Source: Apostichopus japonicus (taxonomy: Eukaryota > Echinodermata > Holothuroidea > Aspidochirotida > Stichopodidae). Taken from it: a DNA stretch of 64,000 nt. Where the stretch lies: NCBI RefSeq assembly GCF_037975245.1, contig NC_092579.1:4984001-5048000 (forward strand), given 5' to 3'. A program made the position numbers and the translations under genes. Below are positions 14,001 through 26,000 of this stretch, in pieces; within the stretch, counting starts at the first letter, position 1, and each line of letters begins with the position of its first letter. Under the pieces are notes generated by a model. The model was not told where the DNA came from, made no database searches, and saw nothing but the letters and a program-made list of their open reading frames with translations.

Positions 14001-17000
14001 AAACTTGTTCCTTATTTCCCAATTTGCACATTGTATGTTGCAGTGCTAGTATGCATATTTTCCTTGAGGGAGGGGGGGGGGCGTTGATGTAGTGATTTGT
14101 ATACGCAAATAAGGTAATACAATAAGAGTAATAAAGGGTACTAAATGTAAGGCTGCATCAGTCCAATCGAATTTCTGCAAAGTGCCCTTTGATGTCTGTG
14201 CCCCCTCAGATTTAAAAGTGCTTCCGCCGCCCTTGGATATATCCCCTGCATATTAACCTGGGAAAATCTCATATCGCAACAATGCTACCCGGGCAACGCT
14301 ATCCCAATTACAGTAGCTCTGCAATATTACAAGGAACCTGACTAAATCAGCTAAAAGTATAGTATTAATGTAAGAATTAGTCAGGACTGTCTCCTTCACT
14401 GTATTTTATAAAGACGATCTGATTACAGCCTACAGTACAAGTAGTGACACCTATTGTAGAGTTTCCTAGACTTGTGTACTGCTGTTATTAAGAATCCTGT
14501 GTTGACCTAAGTTTTATTATAAATAACTGATCTCTGCTATGTCAGTAGATCAAGACCTTGCAACAGATACTTCCTCTTTCATAGATTTGTTCACCCGCTA
14601 AGAGTAATGTTACATCTGCAAATTCAAGATATTGTGTAATTAATGCTTATATACAGTAAAGTAATTCCTTGTATCGGTATCATTGCTAAACATGATCACC
14701 TCTGACTACACCATGCATCCCTTGCAATTACCAGATACTGTAATACTATTTGTACATTAATTGATAGTTGAGAGTTAAATGCCAAGGTTTGTTGTTTAGT
14801 ACCATCAGTTTTGAAGCAAATTCCATCACAAATTGTTGCGGGAGTGTAAATTATACCAAACTACAAACTTGAATAGATTATCTCCCTAGCAACTTATCTA
14901 TGACTTTGACAACAACCTTCTTTTACAATATTATTGTTGCTTCAATACATTCATTCCATGAAGTCTATTCACATGATCTACAAACAGGCTTGCTTGAAAG
15001 GTTTATTTTTAGACATCTTATCCATTGTCATTGTACTGCGTAGTGTATATATAGTACAGCAGATGAAGAGAGAGAATGAGACAGCATAATAAAGGCTGTG
15101 TGAAGGTCTCAGAGAGGATGTCTTAATATGCAATTACACTAAAGCTTGAGGACTCTCAATGTTTTACTACATAAGAGACTGCAACACAACAAGCTACTGT
15201 ATGTAACAATTGCACCAGTGTGGATGGGCAAGTACAGTACTTAGGAATGATAACATTAATGAACAATCTTGTTACATACTCTGGTGAAGGAGGATAGACA
15301 AGGGGGAGTTATATCACTTGGTAATGAAAAAATAAGATGGTGTTACAAAAGCTGTCAATGCAGCATATATTCTATCGTCCCCCACTCAAATCACATACAT
15401 GTGTAATGAGCTGCATGTTGTAGCTGTTAGAATGTCCACCCTGCAACTATCACATTCCCGGATCAAAACCCATCAGGAACAAGATTCTCTTTGTCAAATG
15501 AAAATTCAAAGTTGCTAATGTACTGTACTGTGTTGTTGAGCAGAATCTTCGGGTGGGATGGGGGACAGGAGGGGGATGGGAGGTTTGGGAGGGGGATGGG
15601 TGGTTTGGGAGGGGGTATGAGGGGAATGGGAGGGGGTGGGAGGGGAATGAGATGGGGTTAAAAAGGGATGGGAGGGGATTCACAGCTTGTTCCATTGCTG
15701 AAATGAAATGTTGCAGATTAGTTGCATAATTTCAGTGACTGCTTTCAGTTTGTGCAATAATCTGAGATGTCATTTATCAGTATAAATACAGCCTGCAGCT
15801 ACAGTACATCTGCAACTGCTTTAAGTAATCTGTAAAACTGAAATGATTAGGCCATGAGAATGAAAGTTTCAGATTTGTATCCACCTCCTGCATGCTTCAA
15901 AACATCCCGCCAAAAAAACCGCTGTAAAAGGGTATGCACATTTATGTACATAATACATGCATGGGGTAATACTGTAAACAGGCTCCATTTCCTGTTTATT
16001 GCTGGCTTTACAGTTTATCCTTTTACTTAAAATATTCCATCAGAACAGAAGTTCATTGTCTCTTCTGCAGTTTTTGTACATAAATTTAGTGTCCATTAGC
16101 ATGTGGGTTGCCTCTTTACTACAGGACTCCCCTGTTCTTAGAAAAGTTGGCACCAGCATTGCTGTGGTCAGAGTTTTTCTGGTAGCAACTCCAATCAGGA
16201 GATCTTTTAAGGATGGTTTATAGAAAGTTACTTTACTGATTGGGTACTGTATCTTTACTCCAATTTGGCCCCTCCCTTTAGTTAGACAAAGAAAATGCTG
16301 GGTATGCCATGTGGCTCCAGAGCACCTTAACCCCCCAAGCCATGAGGACATAGGATTTAGTATTGTAGGAGAATTAGATACAAAGTTAAAGTTTTTATAT
16401 CATATACCTGAATCTGTTCCTGCTGAATGAATTTCAATTATATACACTCAAGAAGCCTACTGTAACTGTAAAATACAAATTAATTGTTAACCTCATCGTT
16501 CCTGTTACCGGTCACCATTGGAATCTTCTAGAAGCCTAGCTCTCGGCTATTCCCGGAACTCTTCCACACTATACTATTCACTTTCCATTGCCATCTCATG
16601 GAAGGATCTTTAACCATTCTTTCTGGAAAACACTAACTTTACTTTGCTTTTATTTACTGCCCGCCATTGATGTCCCTTTGGAACTTTGTTTAATATATTT
16701 TGCCTGGATTCTATTCTATTTTCCTGGATTCTACTCTATCTTGTCTGGATTCAACTCTACCTTGACAGCCTGCAGAACAATCTATTTCCCTTCGGTCGAC
16801 CCTTTGGACTTTAATTAATTTTACATTCTGTGCCTTTATATTGTCTAAGGATTTGTTGTGTTGTGTCGTGTGTGTGTGTGTATGCAAAGTGGCCACCGGT
16901 GAGCAACCAAACTGTAAGTTAAACCATTCCTTTATTTTCTATTAGACTGGACCCCGCTTTTCAATACTCTCCTACCCAAGTAAGAATAACTTTTCCAATA

Positions 17001-20000
17001 TTCATATTCATATTTCATATATTGGACTCTTCAGTTACATATATGAGTCTCACTGTTATATCTATTGTTTCAATACAATTCTCTCTATAGTATATATACT
17101 TAGCCAGCTACACACTGTTTCTTTGTCATTTTTGAAGTGTTCATCTGTCTTCATACTGGTGAGACACTAGTTATTAAACCTCCAGTCAACCCAAAGGGAG
17201 TAACATCCCTTACATATTTTTGGTAGTACGAGTGGGGTTTTCGAGGTTTTGAGGGTGAATCTAAGTTCAGAATCCTTCTCAATTCTGCAGTGTGTGGCTG
17301 ACTAAGTGGTGTATTTGACCTTATAGAATCCAGGGTCAACTAAGTTATTCAAGTTGGTTTCACTGGCAGTATTTTTATTGCTATTCTCTCAGTAATTTCT
17401 TGGAATTTCAGTCTCAGTATATCTTGTGGTATTTCAGGTGTATCATTGACAGGCAGACATTTTAAAGTGTGTATTCATTGTTAGCAGTGTCATTAGAATT
17501 ACAGTACTTCTCTTCATTACTGCATTATTGTATTAAGCCTGATAGACCTGACAGTTCCAAGTTATACTCCAACCATGTCTCTCCCAAGTAATAATGTGTC
17601 TCCTCAACCAGACTCTGCCCAATCAGGTGGCTCTCCATTTCCTCCTATTGCTTATGCATACATCCCCATAGATCATAGAATACCGATATTTGTAGGCACT
17701 CCCACCAGTGCTAACGACCCTACAATTAGTGACTGGGCATCAAGTTTACGAGCGGCTCTAAAGGCTTGGAAGACCCCATTAGATCAACAAGTAGAGCTAA
17801 CTTTAAGATATTTGGGTGGGGTAGCCAAGAGAGAGGTTCTGGTGTTGGAACCATGCCAAAGGTCGTCAGTAGAACAGATCATTACCTACTTAAAAAATAT
17901 ATATGGGGACAAAACACCACGAGTCACCCTCATGGGACAGTTCTATGCCAGGCAGCAGCGGCATGGAGAAAAGATTAGACAGTATGCCCTACACCTCCAG
18001 GAATTACTACAAAGGGTAGAAACAAATTACCCTGGAACGCTGCTTGGCAAGGATAAGGTCTTAAGAGATAGATTTGTGGAGGGCTTGGTGAGCCACGCCC
18101 TGAAGACAGACCTGAGGAAGGAATTAAGGAAGAAAGCAGGGTTGACGTTCTCCGAAATCCGGGATGAGGCCCTCGAACTAGAAGGGGAAATGGGGGCAGA
18201 GATGAATGCCACAAATGTAGACGTAATAGGGGCTACCAATCAACAGGTCCAAGGACAGCCGTCCGAGCTGCAAAAATGGCAGCAGACAATGGAGGCTGCC
18301 TTCCTAACCATGCAAAAACAGATGAGCGAGCTGCAAGCTACCCTCACTCAGCCTCGCTCATGGCAAAACAGGGGTACGACATACGGCCCACGCCCCACCG
18401 ACCGCTTCACTAACGATGGGAAGCCCATATGCAGAATCTGTCACTTTCCAGGGCATATTGGTCGCAACTGCAGGCAAGGAAGGACAGAAACAGGGAGAGT
18501 TCCTCGAGCCCCTGCCAGTGGGCAACATCAAGGTACTGGGTCCCCAAACTAGTCTGGTCCACTGTTGGGAGTCAAACAGTGGATAAGGACCGTATAGACC
18601 CAGGCTCAAACCAAAGACTACAAACAGAACAGTCCAGAATAGTAGGTGACTACATGCTCCTTGATATAGCCATTGAAGGTATCCCTGCCACTTCATTAAT
18701 CGACACTGGCTCGCAAGTCACCACTCTCTCAGAAAAATTTTTCAAACAACATCTGATGGACCAAGGAGTAACTGTGGGCCCCATAACCTGGCTAAAGCTA
18801 ACTGCAGCTAATGGATTAGATGTACCCTTCTCTGGTTGTGTGGAGGTGAATCTGAATATTTCTGGCATTACCATCCACACCGTAGCACTCTTGGTCCCCA
18901 GGGAACCTCTCCCAGGTGTTCCATGTCTCCTGGGAATGAATACCATTCGGCAATGTAATAGAGAGCTGTTTCAAAGCCAAGATCCTGCTTTCCGACAACA
19001 GTTTATTCAGAATCCCCATCATGCAGTGCTGCTTCAAGTAATACAGCAAGTGAGGGATAGTGTCGACCAAGACCCAGAGGGCAGAGTAGGGAAGGTTGTT
19101 GTACCCAGGGGTAGGAGTGTAGTAGTAAAAGCCCGCAGTGAGACTCTAGTGGAGGGGTTTTGTATATTAGATGAAGAAATTACCTGCGACCGAATACTGT
19201 TAGAGTCACCTCCAGATCAGCAAAACCACTTACCGAAAGGCCTGTGGGTAGCTAAATCTCTGAGTCGTATAGATAACCATACGACCCAGGTCAGGATTAT
19301 GAATACGGGGACTGAAGATATCTACTTGCGGAAGGGCACCCCGTTGGGATTTCTGTACAAGGTGAATATGCTGCCGTCCGGGCCCACTCTAGACCTACAA
19401 CAGACGGGACCAAACACTCTCCAGGTGGGAATTATGGAACAGCAGGCTACCCTGTCAGAAGATATCCCCCCTGAAAGTGACTTTTTGTCTAAAGTACATG
19501 TTGAAGCAGAAAACCTTACTTCAGACCAGCAGAACAAACTACAGCAGTTTCTGAAAAAACACCAGGAGGTGTTTTCTAAACATGACAACGACTACGGTTG
19601 TACCACTACTGTCACCCATACTATTCCCACAGGAGATGAAGCCCCCTCCCGAGAAAGACACAGAATGATCCCCCCAAAATTATACCAAGAGGTAAAATCA
19701 CAGCTACAAGCCATGCTGGAGAACGGTGTAGTTCGTGAGAGCTACAGCCCATGGGCAGCACCAATAGTCCTTGTGAAAAAGAAAGATGGATCTCTTCGTT
19801 TCTGTGTAGACTATCGCCGCCTCAACGACAAAACTCGAAAAGATGCCTATCCCCTCCCAAGAATTGAGGAATCCCTGAACGCTCTGGGTAAGGCCAAATT
19901 ATTTTCGACACTTGACCTGGCTAGTGGCTACTGGCAAGTTGCAATGAATCCCGACGACAGATCCAAGACGGCCTTTACCACGCCAATGGGGTTGTACGAA

Positions 20001-23000
20001 TTTAACCGCATGCCCTTCGGGTTGTGCAATGCACCAGCAACATTCCAGAGGTTAATGGAGGGTTGTCTTGGGGATCTCAATTACGAATCCGTCTTGCTGT
20101 ATTTAGATGATATTATAGTATTTTCACCAGATTTCGATTCACACCTTGATCGACTGGGGGTTGTATTAAGAAGGTTACATCAACATGGTTTGAAGGCCAA
20201 ACCTTCCAAGTGCCATCTTTTCCAGTCTTCGGTAAATTACTTAGGGCATATTGTCTCAGCAGAGGGGATTGGAACAGACCCTGACAAATGTAAGGCAGTA
20301 AAGGAATGGCCCACCCCAATTACAGTCAAGGATGTTAGGTGCTTTCTGGGCCTAGCTGGTTTCTACCGTCGGTTTATCAAAGACTTTTCAAAGATAGCAA
20401 CACCCTTGTATCAATTGACTAGGGTACCAAAGAAGGGTGCCTCGAAAGCTCCCAAACAGACATTTGAGTGGACACCATCCTGCGAAGCAGCGTTTCAAAC
20501 TATCAAGGCCCATCTCTTATCGCCACCAATTCTGGCTTATGCCGACCATAACCTGCCCTTCCGATTATATACAGACGCTAGCAATATGGGATTAGGGGCA
20601 GTCTTAACCCAACTACAAGAGGGACAAGAAAGAGTTATTGCTTATGCTAGTCGTAGTCTACGGGACTCAGAGAAGAACGACCAGAATTACAGTGCCTTTA
20701 AGCTTGAATTCTTGGCCGTAACCTGGGCTGTTACACAAAAGTTTAAAGACTACCTTTTGGGCTCAGAATTCACAATCTACACAGATCACAACCCGCTGGT
20801 ATACCTATCTACTGCAAACCTGGGTGCTGTAGAGCAACGCTGGGCAGCTAGATTAGCAAACTATAGATTCACGGTAGTTTACAAGCCTGGAAAGCTGAAC
20901 ACGAATGCTGATGCATTATCCAGAATGCCTGGTCAACCAACAACACCTGCAGACGGAAATTATGACAGTGACGGTGATGTTTATCCATCCTTCCATCTGC
21001 AGCAGAATGCCACCACATTGCCTTCCTCCACTGAGCAAGGGAAGTGGGGCATGGACACTCTACCAGGCCACTCCATAGAGGAGCTGAGGGAACAACAGCA
21101 TTCCGATCCAGACATCCAAGAAATCATTGATTACTTAAAATTACCTGAAAGACCACCCCTGGAAGGAAAGTCCGAAACCTTGAGATTGCTACTAATGCAA
21201 TGGAATGCACTTAAGATTGTTGATGGCTGTCTGTATAGGGTGATATCAAGTGGGCCCCAGCTAGAGTCCTTGAGACAATTTGTTGTACCCAAGGGCATGA
21301 GGAGAGAAATTCTTCAAAACTTGCATGACCAAGCCGGTCACTTTGGGATAGCTCGGACCCTTGCAATGATAAAACAGAGATTTTACTGGCCCAACCTAGA
21401 GCGCGATGTGAAGCAACACTGTGAGAATTGTACCCGTTGCAGTCTGGCGAAGCCACCCACCAACAATGTCAGAGCCCCACTAAAGAGTATTCGAACCTCT
21501 GCCCCTCTCGAGCTTGTTGCAGTAGATTTTCTCAAGTTGGATCGATCATCTGATGGTTATGAAAATGTCCTGGTGATAACGGACCACTTCTCAAAATTTT
21601 CCCAAGCTATACCAACCAGAGACCAAACTGCGGTCACCACTGCAAGGGCCCTATGGCAACACTTTTTCATAAGGTACGGATGTCCTGCCCGAATACTTTC
21701 AGATCAGGGAGCCAACTTTGAATCCTGTCTCATCTCTGAGCTTTGTCAGTTGTATAATGTACAAAAGAGCAGAACCACGCCCTACCATCCACAAGGGAAT
21801 GGTCAGTGTGAGCGGTTTAACCGTACACTCCTCAACATGATAAGGTCGTTAAGTGACGAGCAAAAGAAATATTGGCCAGCCTACCTGCCTGAACTTACAT
21901 ACCTGTACAACAACACACCCCATTCCTCCACTGGCTACGCTCCCTTTTATCTGATGTTTGGCCGCCATGGCAGACTGCCGATCGATTTAATAGTAAAAAC
22001 AGATGACCATCAGGAGACAGAAATTTCTACAGAATGGGTACAGAACCACTGGCAAAGACTGCACCAGGCACATAGGCAGGCGAAGGCAGAGTGTCAACGA
22101 GCTGCTGACAAGCAGAAGAAATATTATGACCGTAAGGCGAGAACAATGCCCCTGTCCAGAGGAGAAAGAGTTCTCATTAAGAAGAGGAACAGAAGAGGTC
22201 TTCGTAAGACTGATGACTTCTGGCAAGCAGTACCCCATATAGTAGTTGACCAACCAAACCCAGATATACCAGTTTACAAAGTGAAACCAGAACATGGTGA
22301 TGGTAAAGAGAAGATGCTGCATCGTAATGCCCTGAAACCCTGCATGGTTACTGTTGATTACGACACCTGGGAAGAACCCAACGAACAGTTGGACGATCAC
22401 GGAACGAGACAGGCAGCCCTTGGTGTCTACCCGGCTGATGTGACCCCAGTGATCCAGCTTCCTGTAATCCAGTCCCAACCCTCGTCATTACAAACTAACC
22501 CACCTGCAGTAGAACAAAGTATGCCAGTTTTGCCAAACAGACCTGAGAGAGAACTCGAGAACAGTGCTATTGCCCGAGAGATCACCACGTCAGAACCACC
22601 AGTTACCTCTCCCTTGTGTTCTCCTGTCCCAAGTATTGCCCCTCAAACAGAGAGACATTCCCCACCTATTTTAAGACGTTCTATAAGAATTCGAGGGATT
22701 CCCCCTGAAGAACCCCAGGGCGTTCAAATTATTCAGTGCCCTAATTTACAGCCAGTTGTTATAACTATGTCATGGTTGGAGGCAGGCCTTGAGACTGCCA
22801 GGTCTACAGATTATTTTAAGCATTTACTCAAGTAATCATCAGTTTGAGGTATGTTTATTAGTTTCATTTTCAGTTTATCCACTGGGATACGTAAAGTGCT
22901 AGATGGACTAGATGTCCTTTGTACAAGTCTGTTATTGTTTTTATTTTATTGCCTTGGTTGTCAATAACAAAGTAACTTAGCTATATTCTAAGTAAGGACG

Positions 23001-26000
23001 CACAGTCTATGTATTGGCAATTAGGAAGCTTCAGACAGGAGCAAGGTATCAAGCATATTTCTATTCGTATTTGTATTTTTCGCCTGGACAAGATTTCGAG
23101 TTGAAATTCTTTAGGTCTCACTGCCTTATGTGTAGTATTGCTGTTGTAATTTTAAGGTTGTTATATGTTTCTTTTCTTTGTTGTTGTTTAGTGTACCTCT
23201 GTAGTATCACAAGTTTTTAGTTGGCAGTGTAAGCCAACTCAAAGCAGGGTGGGATGTAAACAGGCTCCATTTCCTGTTTATTGCTGGCTTTACAGTTTAT
23301 CCTTTTACTTAAAATATTCCATCAGAACAGAAGTTCATTGTCTCTTCTGCAGTTTTTGTACATAAATTTAGTGTCCATTAGCATGTGGGTTGCCTCTTTA
23401 CTACAGGACTCCCCTGTTCTTAGAAAAGTTGGCACCAGCATTGCTGTGGTCAGAGTTTTTCTGGTAGCAACTCCAATCAGGAGATCTTTTAAGGATGGTT
23501 TATAGAAAGTTACTTTACTGATTGGGTACTGTATCTTTACTCCAATTTGGCCCCTCCCTTTAGTTAGACAAAGAAAATGCTGGGTATGCCATGTGGCTCC
23601 AGAGCACCTTAACCCCCCAAGCCATGAGGACATAGGATTTAGTATTGTAGGAGAATTAGATACAAAGTTAAAGTTTTTATATCATATACCTGAATCTGTT
23701 CCTGCTGAATGAATTTCAATTATATACACTCAAGAAGCCTACTGTAACTGTAAAATACAAATTAATTGTTAACCTCATCGTTCCTGTTACCGGTCACCAT
23801 TGGAATCTTCTAGAAGCCTAGCTCTCGGCTATTCCCGGAACTCTTCCACACTATACTATTCACTTTCCATTGCCATCTCATGGAAGGATCTTTAACCATT
23901 CTTTCTGGAAAACACTAACTTTACTTTGCTTTTATTTACTGCCCGCCATTGATGTCCCTTTGGAACTTTGTTTAATATATTTTGCCTGGATTCTATTCTA
24001 TTTTCCTGGATTCTACTCTATCTTGTCTGGATTCAACTCTACCTTGACAGCCTGCAGAACAATCTATTTCCCTTCGGTCGACCCTTTGGACTTTAATTAA
24101 TTTTACATTCTGTGCCTTTATATTGTCTAAGGATTTGTTGTGTTGTGTCGTGTGTGTGTGTGTATGCAAAGTGGCCACCGGTGAGCAACCAAACTGTAAG
24201 TTAAACCATTCCTTTATTTTCTATTAGACTGGACCCCGCTTTTCAATACTCTCCTACCCAAGTAAGAATAACTTTTCCAATATTCATATTCATATTTCAT
24301 ATATTGGACTCTTCAGTTACATATATGAGTCTCACTGTTATATCTATTGTTTCAATACAATTCTCTCTATAGTATATATACTTAGCCAGCTACACACTGT
24401 TTCTTTGTCATTTTTGAAGTGTTCATCTGTCTTCATACTGGTGAGACACTAGTTATTAAACCTCCAGTCAACCCAAAGGGAGTAACATCCCTTACAATAC
24501 TACCAACAAGCTTCGATCTTCACTAGTAGTTAACTATATACATGTCTGTAGATTGGAATTAAATAATGGAAGTAGTTCACTATCTGGAATAAATGATGAA
24601 TTTAATGAAAAAAAACCTCAGAATGCTGTTTGAAAATATCCGGACGCATATCTAAAACATTCATTCTGATGGTGTGATATAATAATTCCAACTGTGTGAT
24701 GCATTGTTAACTTCTAAATTTACACATTTATGATCAAGTGATATCACCAAGATAATTCAATGTGATTTGACTTGATAGTAAACGGTGATACTTCTGCATG
24801 CATACAAGTGAATAGGCTATTGTACAGAATAACCATACATTCCAATGTCTTTTCTTTTAACACTAAGAATGAGCTGTGTAATAAGCTGGAAGTTATAACA
24901 ATGTGTCTATTTTAACTTATAATCTGCAATTGTTTTGCTTCTTTTTTGTCTTTTTTTTTTAAGGGGGGAGAGCCAGGGTTTTTTTTCAACTTTTATTTCA
25001 TACTTTACAAAAACTACACACCTTTGTGCAAGAAAGTTAAAAATTTCACATTGTCATACATCATTCCTGTTCTTTGTTTATCATAGTTAAACTATACATG
25101 TACTCAATACAGAGTGTGGTACTGTAGATTGTGCTAAGACGATAACTGAACATTATTAGAGCATACTGTAACTCTATATTTCTTAGCTGTTTCAGGGTAT
25201 TGTTCTCCACAGAGATCTCTGGTTGGGTTTGTGTCCCATTCAAAGCTGTTTACGTACATTTTTTAATACTCAGCAATGGTATTTGATTTCATACTAAAAG
25301 ATCAAACAAAGCACACACAGGTACAGTAAGTCTGTAAATTTAATTAGCATTGCCGGCGTTAGATTCATATCTTTACATTTTGGTAAGAAATTACAGTAAA
25401 TGTCCCTCCCTCCACCCCCATCCCATTCCACTGCCTCTGAGTACAATCCTGAAAATAATTTTGAAAAGTCCTAGAAGGATGCAGTAGTCACCACAGACAC
25501 TCTATTTGAGGGTCGTGTCAGCCATGTACAATATCCTTTGAATAATTACTTCATGCAAGTTCTGTGCATTCCAGGGCTGCCAGTAAAAGTCAGATGTTAC
25601 ATAAACACATGGAACAAATTACAGGCCCACGCATTGTAAGAGAGAAGCCAGGCACCTGAGAGAGAGACATTACGACCCCATACTGTTGTACATTAAATGT
25701 CTGATGATTGAATTAGGAGAGAGTACTCATATATGCATCCACACTACAAAAGGCATCTATGTATATAACAGCATATGTCCCAGCGCCACCAACTCAGTTC
25801 TGTGGATACTGAACATGCTGGTTTATTCATATGATGATTATTCATAGTGCTGGCTACTGGCCAAGTCTAGCTTTTATTTCCAAGTGCTGGCAGGTTTCAA
25901 GGTTTCTATCAGCCAAATTTCTGAAACTTCTACACAACAGAGCTACAGTAGACTTAACATTAGTTTCCCACAGCACCAATAAATATTGGTCACTTGTTTC

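Larger units (their letters stand above)
15969..24500 (+). mobile_element. Complete Ty3/Gypsy LTR retrotransposon
   Basis: The element runs 15973-24496 (8.5 kb) on the plus strand, antisense to the host sialyltransferase intron. Order: 5' LTR, primer-binding site, gag, pol (protease, RT, RNase H, integrase), polypurine tract, 3' LTR. The LTRs are 1242 bp, begin TG and end CA, and look identical. A 4-bp duplication ATAC flanks it (15969-15972 and 24497-24500). RT before integrase in pol places it in Metaviridae (Ty3/Gypsy). No env-like ORF is present between pol and the 3' LTR. Intact frames, matching LTRs and the preserved target duplication indicate a very recent, potentially autonomous copy. 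Confidence 0.95.

Noticed and set aside
15450..15695. Proline-rich minus-strand ORF
   Set aside because: It is the shadow of the G-rich low-complexity block.
17221..17250. Assignment of the primer tRNA as Leu
   Set aside because: The T-arm portion fits roughly but the acceptor part does not; left unassigned.
17975..22478. Minus-strand ORFs within the gag and pol region
   Set aside because: They are antisense shadows of gag and pol, without motifs of their own.
22836..23254. Possible env gene of the LTR element
   Set aside because: Only a 68-codon hydrophobic frame is present between pol and the 3' LTR, with no signal peptide and cleavage-site layout.
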